A stretch of DNA of 64,000 nt from UBA183 sp050011215 (GCA_050011215.1 JBEKJM010000003.1:4888-68887), one strand, 5' to 3'. Positions 32,593 through 41,978 are shown, numbered from the stretch's first letter. The notes: generated by a model from the letters alone, not told the origin. Numbers and translations are program-made.

Positions 32593-34092
32593 CTACTCGA
32601 CCCAAGAGAACTTCTTCTGCATCGACTTGCTGTAGATCCTGGCCCAGTCGAGTCCGACCTCGTCGCACCACGACTTGTAGACCCTGGGGTCTATGTAGTT
32701 CTTCAGCGATGTGTTGAGATTGTAGTTCTTCGTCCTCTTGAAGAAGTCCAGCTCCATCTCGAGCTTCCTCACCTTCTTGTCGCTTGACCCAGCGGTCTTC
32801 GCCTCATGGAGCCTCTGTTCCTTCTTCTCCAAGGACTGTTCCCAAGTCTTCGGAGGGGTCCTCTGATGGTTGCAGAATTCCGCCGCCTTAAGGTTGGCTT
32901 CCTTTGCGTGGTACAGCTTGTCAAGGTCTTCGGCGTCTCTGAGGTCACTCGAACGGAGCGCCTCTTCTGCCTTCGCAGTGGCGTGGTACGTCCTGAAGAC
33001 CTTTGCAGATAGGCTTGGGACAATCGACGAGAGAAACTCATTCACCATTCTGGAGCTGACATCGTGAAAGACTTCGGCCTCGGGCTCTTTGCCCGCGGTG
33101 AATTCGCGGAGGTTCCTGACGACTGCGGGTGGAGGGCTGTCCTTCTTGTTCCAAGGAACGCTGTCCTTGCCGAGAAAGTTGAACTCAACGTCGTTTCCCT
33201 TCACTGTCACGTGTTCGACCCTGAGGGTGCTTGCGCCTACGGTGTCCGCCTCGTCCTCGTCTTTCTCGTCTCCGACCCTCATCCCCAGGGTGTCTATGAG
33301 GTAGCAGACGGTCGCCACCTGACGAGCCCGCTCGTCCTTGGAATCGAGACCCTTGAGAATCCTAGCCCTTATTCGCTGGAGGTTCTTCCCGACTTTGAGC
33401 GCTTTGTCATACTTCGCCTTGTTTCGGGACTGCTGCAGAGGAGAACTTTCGTGCAGCCAGACGTACTTCTCCCTGTCTGTCAGCTTGTCGATCCACTTGG
33501 CCATCCACATCGAGCCATGGTCGTGTACCACTGCCCCCCACTCGCCAGGCGGAATCTGAGCTGACTCCCCGAGGTTCAGCGTCACATCCTTCTGTTGGAC
33601 CCTCGGCTTCCACCTCCCTCTTAGCGGGTGCTGCCCCCTTCCCATGAAGAGCCCAGGGGGTTCAACCATCCAGTTGGCGAAGTCCACCTCCTTTCCGTCG
33701 AGGAGCGCTCGTCCATATCGAACCTTCAGGGCCTCCTTCCGTTCCTTGCGAGAGGCGGCCAGCGTCTTCTTTTCATCCTTGCCCATCGCCTCCTTCTGGG
33801 CCCTCTCTTCGTCCACGACACGGAAAAGCTCGGAGAAGTCGACGTCGGAAAACTTGGCGCCTCTGGACCAGTCCGGAAGCTGCCCAGCGAAGTCGAGCAT
33901 GAAGTTGGCCGTGAAGACCGGGTCCTTGATGTAGGGAGTGTCCTTCTTCTTGGCGAGGTTGTACGCCATCTCCTCGGCCAGCGGCGACAGGGAGGCGAGC
34001 CTCCCCTTGACCTTCACGGACAGGCCTCGCGGGGAATAGACATCAGGAAAGTTGACCCCGTTGTGCGAAAGGGTGGTCCAGTAAGCAGTCAT
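32593..34092 (-). CDS. top1: DNA topoisomerase IB (eukaryote-like)
   Basis: The start ATG 34092 (MTAYWTTLSHNGVNFPDVYS) matches the eukaryotic core-domain beginning. Core motifs include EEMAYNLAKKKDTPYIKDPV, KWIDKLTDREKYVWLHESSP, IDTLGMRVGDEKDEDEADTV (Arg of the active site) and HATAKAEEAL. The nucleophilic Tyr is in the C-terminal SLKNYIDPRVYKSWC. About 499 residues: a compact enzyme without the long eukaryotic N-terminal tail. Type IB enzymes among archaea are a mark of Thaumarchaeota and near relatives. It relaxes supercoils through a 3'-phosphotyrosyl intermediate. Confidence 0.93.
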   Translation of the reverse strand: MTAYWTTLSHNGVNFPDVYSPRGLSVKVKGRLASLSPLAEEMAYNLAKKKDTPYIKDPVFTANFMLDFAGQLPDWSRGAKFSDVDFSELFRVVDEERAQKEAMGKDEKKTLAASRKERKEALKVRYGRALLDGKEVDFANWMVEPPGLFMGRGQHPLRGRWKPRVQQKDVTLNLGESAQIPPGEWGAVVHDHGSMWMAKWIDKLTDREKYVWLHESSPLQQSRNKAKYDKALKVGKNLQRIRARILKGLDSKDERARQVATVCYLIDTLGMRVGDEKDEDEADTVGASTLRVEHVTVKGNDVEFNFLGKDSVPWNKKDSPPPAVVRNLREFTAGKEPEAEVFHDVSSRMVNEFLSSIVPSLSAKVFRTYHATAKAEEALRSSDLRDAEDLDKLYHAKEANLKAAEFCNHQRTPPKTWEQSLEKKEQRLHEAKTAGSSDKKVRKLEMELDFFKRTKNYNLNTSLKNYIDPRVYKSWCDEVGLDWARIYSKSMQKKFSWVE

Positions 34093-34214
34093 GAATCGGC
34101 TGGGCCTAGCCCCCCTCGCACGTATATAAGAAAAATGGCTGTCGCCCCATGCGACTCCCTGCATCCCGACAACGGATTAATACGCTAGGGAGCCGGCGCT
34201 GCGATGCATCTCCC

Positions 34215-34940
34215 ATGTGGCTTGACTTCGAAAGAATGAAGACCCCTACCCTAAGGAACCCGGCGATGGTAGTCGCCGTCTCCACCTCGCTTCAGCAGTA
34301 CAGGGCAATGTACTCCCAGGCGCGAGAGTTGGGCGACTACTTGCTCAGGAGGATGAAGTTCGAGCGCATCGCGACAATCCGCGCGTCCGCATTCCCGCCC
34401 GAAGTCATTGTCAGGGACGGGGGCATCTCTTCCCTGCCCGAATGCCATTTCCATCTGAACAGAGAGAAAAGAGACTTGGTCCTCTTCACAGGCGACACAA
34501 GCCCCGTGGACGGGCAATACGAATTTGCAATGACCTTCCTCGACTACGCCGAGGAGCTCGGCGTGAAGGAACTGTACTCCGTGGGGACAAGGTGGACGGA
34601 GAACCCCCTCCCTCCAGGCACTGAGCCCGAGCCCAATGGGTTCTCCACTGACCGCGTCGGAGTCGTGAAGCTGAAGAAGAACGGAGTCAAGATCATAACA
34701 GAAGAACCGGCTCCCTTCTTCGCGTCGATGGTCGTCGGCATGGCCAAGGAGCGCGGGATTAGGGGATACAAACTGTCCGTCGACCACGGAGAGCCGAGTC
34801 CGCACTCCCGGTCGGTGGCCAGGCTGCTCGGTGTGCTTTCGACCATGGCAGGCTTTCAGGTCCAGCTCGAGGAACAGAAAGCGAGTTCAGAGCCTTCTTC
34901 GCCGCCAAAACAGGCCAGGGACAGCGCAATCTATCGGTGA
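34215..34940 (+). CDS. PAC2-family (proteasome assembly chaperone-like) protein
   Basis: From ATG 34215 (MWLDFERMKTPTLRNPAMVV) the protein matches archaeal PAC2/DUF75: DYLLRRMKFERIATI, LVLFTGDTSPVDGQYEFAM, GVKELYSVGTRWTENPLPP and GIRGYKLSVDHGEPSPHSRS. About 241 residues. A TATA-like GGATTAATACG at 34173-34183 precedes it. A proteasome-assembly or ATP-grasp-partner role is inferred from family membership. Confidence 0.8.
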   Translation: MWLDFERMKTPTLRNPAMVVAVSTSLQQYRAMYSQARELGDYLLRRMKFERIATIRASAFPPEVIVRDGGISSLPECHFHLNREKRDLVLFTGDTSPVDGQYEFAMTFLDYAEELGVKELYSVGTRWTENPLPPGTEPEPNGFSTDRVGVVKLKKNGVKIITEEPAPFFASMVVGMAKERGIRGYKLSVDHGEPSPHSRSVARLLGVLSTMAGFQVQLEEQKASSEPSSPPKQARDSAIYR

Positions 34941-35076
34941 CGGAATCCATTGGATGTGTAGGCGATGGTGTCCGCCTCTCTGTCGCAGCAATCAAGCGCT
35001 GGTGTTATCGTTGCAATGACAGGTCAAACAGCAGCGGCCGCCGTACTCGAGTGGCCTGCCGAAGCGCCTGGGAGTC

Positions 35077-36750
35077 CTAGGTTCCCGTGATAGGCTGCAT
35101 CAGGAGAGGTTCCCCAAGCTCGCCTGCAACGCATCCGCAACCGGCAGCGTGATTTCCCCGTCTTAGAGTTCCCCTGTAGAGGTCGTCTTCCAGCTTCTTG
35201 CCGGTCTTGGCTTCCCATGCCTCGACGGGCATGCCGTATTTCTGTTGAATCCTGTCACGGTACCATTCTGGGAGGACATTGAAGCTGCAGAATGGAATTA
35301 TCCTCAAGTCAGGTGTAAGGTAGTGGATGTCGCATCTCTGCACCCTCTCCTCATCCTGATTGTACTTGTCCTGGAAGTGCATCATTCCAAGGAACATGCT
35401 CTTCAAGTGGAACTGGCCCACTGACGAGTAGTCGTGCTTGACCAGCGCGTCCGTCAACAGCTTCGCAAAACTCAGGCCCTTGGGCTGTTTTTCTTTGTTG
35501 ACGAAGGACGATATCCTGGTCAGGATCTTGGCGGCAACCAGATAGCGGTTGGTTCCAGAGTTGATCTCTTCGGCCTTCTCGTCGAGGTATTCTATCATCC
35601 CAGGGATGTCAACGAACTCAGGCAATGGGACGAGCCTCTTCCTGTCGGGGTCGTTGAAGACATAGGTTCCTGCGCCGCACGCAAAGTGTATCGAAAGCTC
35701 GTACTGGTCCTTCTTGGTGAATGCTTCGATGAACCCAGTCACGGGTGAGCAGGACGGCACGGGGAACCAGCTTTCCTTCGGGATTTCTCCATTGGTCTGT
35801 TCCTCGACCCTCTCGATGCAGTCAGGGATCGTAATCCTGTACTTCGCCCGCTCGCCCTTCGTGAGTCTTCCCGTCAGCGAGACAGGCTGGAAGTTCACCG
35901 CGTGGACTGTGTCGATGTTCCTGTGACCGAAGCGTATTATGTCGCCCAGCTCATGGTCATTAATCGACTTGATGATGGTCGGTACGAGGACGACGCCGAG
36001 CCCCTGTCTCCGGCAGGCGTCTATAGCGTATGGGGCCTCCCAGTGGTTCTTCGGGTTGGTCTTCGGGGTCGTCCCGTCGAAGCTCATGTAGAGGTTTGAG
36101 ACCCCGGCTTCCCTCAGTCTCTTGGCGAGGCCCTGGTCCAGAGCCAGGTTGATGCCATTGGTGTTCAGCTGGATGTGGTCTACTCCCTCCTCCTTCAGAA
36201 TCCTAACGATGGCCGGCAGGTCCTCCCTCAGCGTTGGTTCGCCGCCTGTGATCTGGACGGAGTTCCCGGGGACCGGTCTTTCTGCTTTCAACGAGCGGCC
36301 CATCTCCCTGATCTGGTCCAGCGTCGGCTCGTAGACGTAGGCTCCTTCGAGCCCCTTCTTGACATAGAAGAAGCAGTACCAGCAGGTCAGGTCGCATCTG
36401 TTGGTGACTGTGACGTTGGAGAGCCCGGTATGAGACAGGTGACTGGAACAGAGGCCGCAGTTCGCAGGGCATGAGCAGACGTCCAGAGGCACGTTGGCCG
36501 CGTGGGCGCTCCTCCCATCCTTCCAATAGCGCGAGAACCTGCTGTACATTTCGTATGACCCGAAGTAGAGCTCCTCAGTCTCGCCGTGCTCGGGGCAGGT
36601 CTTCGTCATCCAGACCTTGTCGTCTCGCTCGAAGACGATCGCGGGAAGGATGCGGTTACAGTCAGGACAGATCGACTGAGTCTGTCGGATGAGATTCCCT
36701 TTCGAAATCTCTTTCTTGAGTTCTAGACTAACGTCTGCGATTTGAGTCAT
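35077..36750 (-). CDS. tes: Radical SAM tetraether lipid synthase (Tes/MJ0619-like)
   Basis: 557 residues. N-terminal zinc/Fe-like cysteines (CPDCNRILPAIVFE, KTCPEHGETEELYFG), a second cysteine group (CSCPANCGLC), then the radical SAM CX3CX2C (RCDLTCWYCFF) and the SAM motifs QITGGEPTLREDLP and IQLNTNGINLAL. A third group, GCGC, lies near the C-terminus. This layout is that of the enzymes joining archaeol chains to make GDGT tetraethers. TATA on the minus strand at about 36783-36792. The assignment rests on motif layout from memory of the family. Confidence 0.8.
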   Translation of the reverse strand: MTQIADVSLELKKEISKGNLIRQTQSICPDCNRILPAIVFERDDKVWMTKTCPEHGETEELYFGSYEMYSRFSRYWKDGRSAHAANVPLDVCSCPANCGLCSSHLSHTGLSNVTVTNRCDLTCWYCFFYVKKGLEGAYVYEPTLDQIREMGRSLKAERPVPGNSVQITGGEPTLREDLPAIVRILKEEGVDHIQLNTNGINLALDQGLAKRLREAGVSNLYMSFDGTTPKTNPKNHWEAPYAIDACRRQGLGVVLVPTIIKSINDHELGDIIRFGHRNIDTVHAVNFQPVSLTGRLTKGERAKYRITIPDCIERVEEQTNGEIPKESWFPVPSCSPVTGFIEAFTKKDQYELSIHFACGAGTYVFNDPDRKRLVPLPEFVDIPGMIEYLDEKAEEINSGTNRYLVAAKILTRISSFVNKEKQPKGLSFAKLLTDALVKHDYSSVGQFHLKSMFLGMMHFQDKYNQDEERVQRCDIHYLTPDLRIIPFCSFNVLPEWYRDRIQQKYGMPVEAWEAKTGKKLEDDLYRGTLRRGNHAAGCGCVAGELGEPLLMQPITGT

Positions 36751-37032
36751 TGGAAAGCGCTCGTCAATGTCCTTGCCGCGGTAACCATATAAGCATTTTA
36801 ACTTTACAGAGGGTGAAAGGTTAAGACGTGGGTTAGCTCTTCATCGGCCCTGAGAGACCCCGTTGAATCCCTTCTGCCGCGATGGCAGGCCGGCCGGGCC
36901 TGAGGACGAGATGGTTGTTGCTTGCCTTTCATCTGAAGCGCGCCTGACGCCATCGTCAGCTTGTCATTGGTACAGGCAATTGACTCCCGTGCCGAAGGAT
37001 AGTCCTCTGTCTGGCTTCAAGGGAGGGCGGCG

Positions 37033-37854
37033 GTGCAACCTCGAAGCACTGCCCACAGAAGAGGGTCGAATGGGGGGACCGTCCAGCAATTGAGCCTGAG
37101 TGACGCTGCGGGAGCGGCTCTCGTAGCCCTTGGTCTTACTGGCAGCGAGGTCAAGGCATACGTCGCGCTTCTGAAGGGCGGAACGATGACAGCGAGTGAG
37201 GTAAGCAGGGAGGCGAGGATACCCTACTCGAAGGTGTACGTAGCGCTCGAGTCGCTGCACGAAAAGGGGTGGGTCGAGGAACAGAAGAGTAGGCCAATCG
37301 TCTATACCGCCAAGCCTCCCGACACCGCACTCGATGGACTGAGGTCGAGGCAGGAGACGGCTAGAAGGGAAAAGGAACAGATGGCGCTAGAGGAGCTGAT
37401 GGGAATCTATGTCAGTCGGGGTGAGCAAGAGAAGCCGGACATCTGGATAATGAGGGGCACGAATGAGATTCTGTCGAGGGTGAAGAACCTCCTCCTGAAC
37501 TGCAGGACAGAACTCCTGATCGCGCTCCCGCCCCAGTTGCTGCCTTTTATCGAGAGAATCGAGCCCTTGCTGGCCGCCCTGAAGGAGAAGGGGGTCAAGA
37601 GCCTGATACTCACCTCGCCTGAAATCGCGGGAGAAGTGGCTGAAAAGCTGTCAAGGTCCGCCGAAATCAGGACAAGAAAGACGATGTACGGAGGAGGCCT
37701 CGTCTCTGACTCCAGAGAGGTTGTCCTCCTGTTGGGTGGAGGGGAGCAGGGAACCCTGCCGCTCGCAATCTGGGCCTCACATCACGGATTGGCGAGTTAC
37801 GCCAAGGATTACTTCGAGTTCCTCTGGAATTCGCAAGGGACTTCCAAGGTCTGA
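37033..37854 (+). CDS. TrmB-family transcriptional regulator
   Basis: An N-terminal winged helix (ALGLTGSEVKAYVALLKGG, TASEVSREARIPYSKVYVAL, then EEQKSRPIVYTAKPP), a coiled helix (RSRQETARREKEQMALEEL), and a PLD-like effector-binding domain (ELLIALPPQLLPFIERIEPL) are the TrmB order. GTG 37033 is used; TTG 37090, just before the conserved part, is equally possible. Effector unknown; TrmB relatives usually sense sugars or other metabolites. Confidence 0.8.
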   Translation: MQPRSTAHRRGSNGGTVQQLSLSDAAGAALVALGLTGSEVKAYVALLKGGTMTASEVSREARIPYSKVYVALESLHEKGWVEEQKSRPIVYTAKPPDTALDGLRSRQETARREKEQMALEELMGIYVSRGEQEKPDIWIMRGTNEILSRVKNLLLNCRTELLIALPPQLLPFIERIEPLLAALKEKGVKSLILTSPEIAGEVAEKLSRSAEIRTRKTMYGGGLVSDSREVVLLLGGGEQGTLPLAIWASHHGLASYAKDYFEFLWNSQGTSKV

Positions 37855-38022
37855 AGACGGCATTGGGCCCAGGTCTCACCGTCTCCTGAGGGACGAGGGG
37901 GGAATCGTCAGACTCTCGGGACCCAAGTACGCCTGTCGAAGAACGAGCTGACACTTGAGCTGATTCCCGTCGACAAAGCCGCAACGGAGAAAAGGGCGGA
38001 CGAGAGGGGCACGTAGGAAAGC

Positions 38023-38442
38023 TTGAGCGATTGCCCCCACGAAATCGTGTTCATAGGAATGGTGAACGTCAACAGGGACAACTACCTCCAGGGGGTCGTC
38101 GACGTCTGGAGGTGCAGGAAGTGCAAGACGCTCTATTGCGACGACAGGCGGTACGGAGAGAACCTGAAGGCGAGCGTAGGCTTCGAGTCGATTCCTGACG
38201 ACGAAAAGTGGGGCATCTTGACTTGCACGACGGTCAAAGAAGTCGCGATGAACAGTCTGGGAGTAAAACCAGGGAAGAAGGTTACCCATTCCTGTAGGAA
38301 CGGAGAGACGCACGAGTTCATAGTTGGTGAGGACTACTCCCTCACTCCAGAGGTCGCCAATCCGATCCACAGGCTCTACCTCGTTGAGGAGCACGTCAAC
38401 AAGAACATTGAAGCAGGATACTACAGGCTGACGCTGCGATAG
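38023..38442 (+). CDS. Conserved hypothetical protein with a CxxC motif
   Basis: 139 residues from TTG 38023. The pattern CPHEIVFIGMVNVNRDNYLQ and VWRCRKCKTLYCDDRRYG shows a possible small zinc site (CRKCKTLYC). No family recognised. In the 168-bp gap before it, one frame reads RLSKNELTLELIPVDKAATE without a start codon, perhaps the tail of a lost gene. Confidence 0.55.
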   Translation: MSDCPHEIVFIGMVNVNRDNYLQGVVDVWRCRKCKTLYCDDRRYGENLKASVGFESIPDDEKWGILTCTTVKEVAMNSLGVKPGKKVTHSCRNGETHEFIVGEDYSLTPEVANPIHRLYLVEEHVNKNIEAGYYRLTLR

Positions 38443-38444
38443 AC

Positions 38445-38816
38445 TTGGTCGGGATCGCTACCTTTGCTGCCGGCGCTGGGATACTGGCAGGTCTGTTGAC
38501 AGCCGGAGCATGGTTCTCCGGACTCGCCCCCCTTCGTCCTGTCTGGGCGACGCTAACGCTGGCGGTGGCGATTGCTCTGGTCTTCGATTCATTGGTAGCC
38601 CTCATTGGACCGAAGAGGATCTTCTACGTCTCAGCCCTGCTTTCGGCTCTGCTGGCTGGGTCGGAATGGCTCGGCTCGGGCTCTGACGCGACAGCCGCCA
38701 ACCCTCTGGTCATAGCGATAGCAGGCGTCACGCTGGTTCTGAGCATCGTTGCGGCAAGATACGAGCCCGAGATCTCTGAGCAGTCCCACCCCCTGAACCT
38801 CCCGATCTTCGGCTAG
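38445..38816 (+). CDS. Small multi-span membrane protein
   Basis: 123 residues from TTG 38445 with about four hydrophobic helices (IATFAAGAGILAGLLTAGAW, TLTLAVAIALVF, YVSALLSALLAG, LVIAIAGVTLVLSIVAA). It follows the preceding gene after 2 bp, likely one transcription unit. Function unknown. Confidence 0.5.
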   Translation: MVGIATFAAGAGILAGLLTAGAWFSGLAPLRPVWATLTLAVAIALVFDSLVALIGPKRIFYVSALLSALLAGSEWLGSGSDATAANPLVIAIAGVTLVLSIVAARYEPEISEQSHPLNLPIFG

Positions 38817-39177
38817 ATCCTGAAGACTTCGAACCGAGGTAGGAGGGTCAGATTCAGTCGCGCGAGCGGAGCGGAAGGCAAAGAAAAGGGGAGAAGCCAG
38901 TTTGTGGTTGGGCTTTGTTTGGTGGGTTCCCGACTCAAGATCTTTCTCATTGTGTTCAATCGGGCTAATCCGGTCATCACCCACCATGGCGGGCTGTTGG
39001 TGGCTTTCGTTAAAGTCTTGAGTTGAGAGAAAGGGCTCTCGCGCTGGCGGGAGATCTCATGCTGTTGTGCTGTCCATCTTGAGCAGGAGAACCACCATCT
39101 GCCCAGAAATCGAATGGGAATAGGACAGGAATCAGTTTATAACCACTAAGCCGTTCGAGGGGCTTCGGCGTGGGGAT
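38817..39177. ncRNA. Intergenic region with a strong nested hairpin (candidate structured RNA)
   Basis: ACTCAAGA-T-CTTT (38933-38945) pairs with AAAG-TCTTGAGT (39012-39023): 12 bp with one bulge. Inside lies a second stem, CCACCA (38981-38986) with TGGTGG (38998-39003). No reading frame here is convincing and I do not recognise a known RNA. A TATA (TTTATAACC, about 39136-39144) at the right belongs to the next gene. Strand undetermined. Confidence 0.3.
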
Positions 39178-39642
39178 TTGGTAGAGCTCGACCTGACCTG
39201 CAACCTCGAAGGTTTCCGCAGGTTCCTGATCAACAGCACATGCAGGAGCTACATCCCCGAATCCTATTTTCGCGACCCGGAAGTCTTCCCCGAAAAGGAG
39301 GGAGATCAGGGATCGATCTATGTCGAGGCCGTCGACAAGGTGGACCTGAAGAAGATCAGAGACGTGAAGTTCATCAACGCCCGCGACGTTCTGGGGATAA
39401 TCTATACGTCAAAGAGCGGGAACACGAAGTTGAAGTGGAGGCAGTTGAGAGGAAGAATCGGCAGGATGTCAGGGGAGGCTTCCGGAAACTCGCTAGGGAA
39501 CTTGGTGATGGCGCGCGTACTCTCGCCGGACGATGTAGAGGAGATAGTCGCAAGCCAGCGGACCGAGGGCGGAACCCAACAACAGGAGGAGCTCACCCCC
39601 GAGGAAGGGAACCAGCCTCAGCCAGACCTCACTTCAGAGTAG
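39178..39642 (+). CDS. Conserved hypothetical protein
   Basis: 154 residues from TTG 39178, with TTTATAACC about 35 nt upstream. The N-terminal two thirds looks globular (VELDLTCNLEGFRRFLINST, IRDVKFINARDVLGIIYTSK); the C-terminus is acidic and glutamine-rich (TEGGTQQQEELTPEEGNQPQ), likely disordered. No family recognised. Confidence 0.55.
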   Translation: MVELDLTCNLEGFRRFLINSTCRSYIPESYFRDPEVFPEKEGDQGSIYVEAVDKVDLKKIRDVKFINARDVLGIIYTSKSGNTKLKWRQLRGRIGRMSGEASGNSLGNLVMARVLSPDDVEEIVASQRTEGGTQQQEELTPEEGNQPQPDLTSE

Positions 39643-39720
39643 ATCAGATTCTAGCAAGAAGGCAGTCCGCAGACGCATCATCCGCTTAGTTTATAGTGGG
39701 CAGGCCTCTGGTTCGGACTG

Positions 39721-40056
39721 ATGGGCAAGGTAAAGGTCAACAGGATAAGCAGTGTGACCGACCCCCTGACCGGGCTTCCGGCAAAGCAAATCGAATTGAT
39801 TGAGGTTCGTGATTCGCGCAGGCCAGAGATGTTTCCTGCCAGCGACGAGGGAAGGGCGATCCAGGGGATGGTGTCCCAATTGCAGTCGATGGGCCTGATG
39901 CCCCAAATGAGAGAGTTCGGGTTCTCCAAGGTGATAATGACCCTCACGGAATCCGAGTACGACATGCTCGGCATCCGCCTTGATGTCAATGAGTTCTACG
40001 AACTCGAAATCAAGAATGGGTCGCTTTCGCTAAAGAAGATGACGGAAGGCACCTGA
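39721..40056 (+). CDS. Conserved hypothetical protein (111 aa)
   Basis: From ATG 39721: GKVKVNRISSVTDPLTGLPA and IELIEVRDSRRPEMFPASDE, ending in a beta-rich segment (EFYELEIKNGSLSLKKM). GTTTATAG at about 39689-39696 is a TATA box with leaderless spacing to the ATG. The type is common in archaeal genomes but has no assigned role that I know of. Confidence 0.6.
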   Translation: MGKVKVNRISSVTDPLTGLPAKQIELIEVRDSRRPEMFPASDEGRAIQGMVSQLQSMGLMPQMREFGFSKVIMTLTESEYDMLGIRLDVNEFYELEIKNGSLSLKKMTEGT

Positions 40057-40143
40057 AGGACGTACTTACCGAGAGCTCGCGTGAAGCCAATGAGCGGGAA
40101 GATCAAGGAAGAGGATACGGCGTCCAACTTCGATGGGCTACAC

Positions 40144-40168
40144 CACACACACGCGCGCGCGCGCGCGC
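40144..40168. repeat. Alternating purine-pyrimidine tract (CA)n(CG)n
   Basis: 25 nt of strict alternation: CACACACA followed by (CG)8 and C. It lies about 100 bp upstream of an ABC transporter gene and 40 bp before its TATA-like CTTATTTATTGG (40212-40223). Such tracts readily adopt Z-DNA under negative supercoiling. Confidence 0.8.
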
Positions 40169-40260
40169 TCCAGCCCAGCATCTTGGGCGGGTTGATTCTG
40201 TACCAGTCCATCCTTATTTATTGGCATAGCCGCGCGTCCTGAGAACTCGATTCCCTGCCC

Positions 40261-41199
40261 ATGACTCATCCTGCACCGGCTATTGAGGCCGAGGGACTGA
40301 CCAAGAAGTTCGGTGACCTCACCGCGGTCGATGGCGTGACCTTCCGAGTCGAGGAGGGAGAGGTGTTCGGATTCCTGGGGCCCAACGGGGCAGGAAAGAC
40401 CACCACGGTGAGGATGCTGTGCTGCCTGATATCGAAGACAAGCGGCGAGGCAAGGATAGGGGGCTACCAAGTAGGTAACGAGGAGGACTCTCTGAAGATA
40501 AGGAAACTCATCGGATTTGTTCCTGACAATGTGGGCCTCTACGATGGTCTCAGCGCCTACGACAACCTGGACTTCTACGGGAAGCTCTATGACTGCACAG
40601 AACAGCAGCGGAAGGAGAACATCCAACGCTTCCTCACGATGCTTGGACTCTGGGAGAAGAAAGATGTAGCAGCAGGGACCTTCTCAAAAGGGATGAAGCA
40701 GAAGCTTGCGATTGCACGGTCCCTCATCCATGACCCTCAGATACTCTTCATGGACGAGCCCACAGTGAACCTGGACCCCGAATCGTCGAAGACGGTCAGG
40801 GATTTCATCCTCGAGCTCAAGAAGGAGAAGAGGACGATCTTCCTGAACACGCACAACCTCGACGAGGCTCAGAGGATCTGCGACAGGATTGCGATACTGA
40901 ACACCAAACTGATGGCGATTGGCACCCCGGCTGAGCTCGAGCGGTCGGTGAGCGGCAGAAAGACCGTGATTCAGCTGGAGCAGGTGAACGATGCGGTTCT
41001 TGTTGCTCTCAGGAAGCTACCAATCGGGAACCTGGTCGTCGACGGCAGCAAACTGACAATCGACGTGAAGGACCCCGAGAAAGAGAATGCCGCCATAGTA
41101 GACGCGGTAGTTCGAGCGGGCGGCCACCTTCAGTCCGTCACCATTGTCGGCTCGACACTGGAGGACGCCTATCTGAAACTCGTGAGGGAAGCCAAATGA
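40261..41199 (+). CDS. ABC transporter ATP-binding protein, copy 1
   Basis: 312 residues: A-loop region LTKKFGDLTAVDGVTF, Walker A GPNGAGKTTTVRML, Q-loop GFVPDNVGLYDGL, signature FSKGMKQKLAIARSL, Walker B ILFMDEPTVNLDPES and H-loop FLNTHNLDEA. The C-terminal ~90 residues are the regulatory extension common in ABC-2 exporters. It overlaps its permease (ATGA). Closely related to the minus-strand copy at 43434-44366. Substrate unknown. Confidence 0.9.
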   Translation: MTHPAPAIEAEGLTKKFGDLTAVDGVTFRVEEGEVFGFLGPNGAGKTTTVRMLCCLISKTSGEARIGGYQVGNEEDSLKIRKLIGFVPDNVGLYDGLSAYDNLDFYGKLYDCTEQQRKENIQRFLTMLGLWEKKDVAAGTFSKGMKQKLAIARSLIHDPQILFMDEPTVNLDPESSKTVRDFILELKKEKRTIFLNTHNLDEAQRICDRIAILNTKLMAIGTPAELERSVSGRKTVIQLEQVNDAVLVALRKLPIGNLVVDGSKLTIDVKDPEKENAAIVDAVVRAGGHLQSVTIVGSTLEDAYLKLVREAK

Positions 41200-41942
41200 G
41201 GCTCTCCAAATCGTGGATCATCGCGTCCAAGGACTTCAAGACGTTCAGGAAAAAGAGGACCATAATCTACTCGTTGGTGGTCGTCCCTCTGATCATCGCC
41301 GTCCTCATCCCGGCCGTTATAGAATACGCGGGCCACAAGAGTGGCGGGACCGGCATCCCTGCGGCATCCCTGCTGATACTTCTTCCCGCCTTCGCCTTCT
41401 TCTACGTCATCCTCGCGGCGTATCTCCCAACTCCCATCGCCTCCTACACCATAGTGGGCGAGAAGGTGGAGAAGAGCCTGGAGCCGCTGCTGGCGACGCC
41501 CACGACGGACAGCGAAATCCTGCTTGGAAAGGGGATCGCGGCCTTCCTCCCACCCATTGGAGCAGTCCTGGGAGGGTCGGCGGTCTTCATGACTCTCATG
41601 GACCTTGCGACCCGGAGTACGTTGCGTGGTTACTACTTTCCCAACTGGGGCACTGGTATCGAGCTCTTCCTTTTGGCCCCGCTCGCGGCCCTACTGAGCG
41701 TCCAGGTGAACGTCATCGTTTCGTCGAGAATGAGCGACGTCAGGACCAGCCAACAACTCGGGGCCCTTACGATTCTGCCCTTCGCCGGGCTTTATGTGGC
41801 GGGCGAGCTCAAAATAGTTGACCTCGGCTCGACGTCAAACCTCCTCATCATCGCAGCCGCCCTTCTCGTGGTGGACGTGCTCCTCTTCTTTGTCTCGAGA
41901 GCCACCTTCCGCAGGGAGGAGATCTTGACAAAATGGAAGTAG
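41196..41942 (+). CDS. ABC-2 type permease, copy 1
   Basis: 248 residues with six hydrophobic segments. SWIIASKDFKTFRKKRTIIY opens the protein (cytosolic coupling helix), followed by VVPLIIAVLIPAVIEY, and YTIVGEKVEKSLEPLLATPT, the conserved cytosolic motif of ABC-2 permeases. It forms an exporter with the preceding ATPase. Nearly the same protein is encoded at 42701-43429 in the opposite direction. Confidence 0.87.
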   Translation: MRLSKSWIIASKDFKTFRKKRTIIYSLVVVPLIIAVLIPAVIEYAGHKSGGTGIPAASLLILLPAFAFFYVILAAYLPTPIASYTIVGEKVEKSLEPLLATPTTDSEILLGKGIAAFLPPIGAVLGGSAVFMTLMDLATRSTLRGYYFPNWGTGIELFLLAPLAALLSVQVNVIVSSRMSDVRTSQQLGALTILPFAGLYVAGELKIVDLGSTSNLLIIAAALLVVDVLLFFVSRATFRREEILTKWK

Positions 41943-41978
41943 CATGAATAGCCCGAATCAGGCTTATTCTCACCGACA

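Noticed and set aside
38928..39010. C/D box sRNA on the minus strand (TGATGA present)
   Set aside because: One C-like box is visible but D and D' boxes are not convincing at the right spacing.
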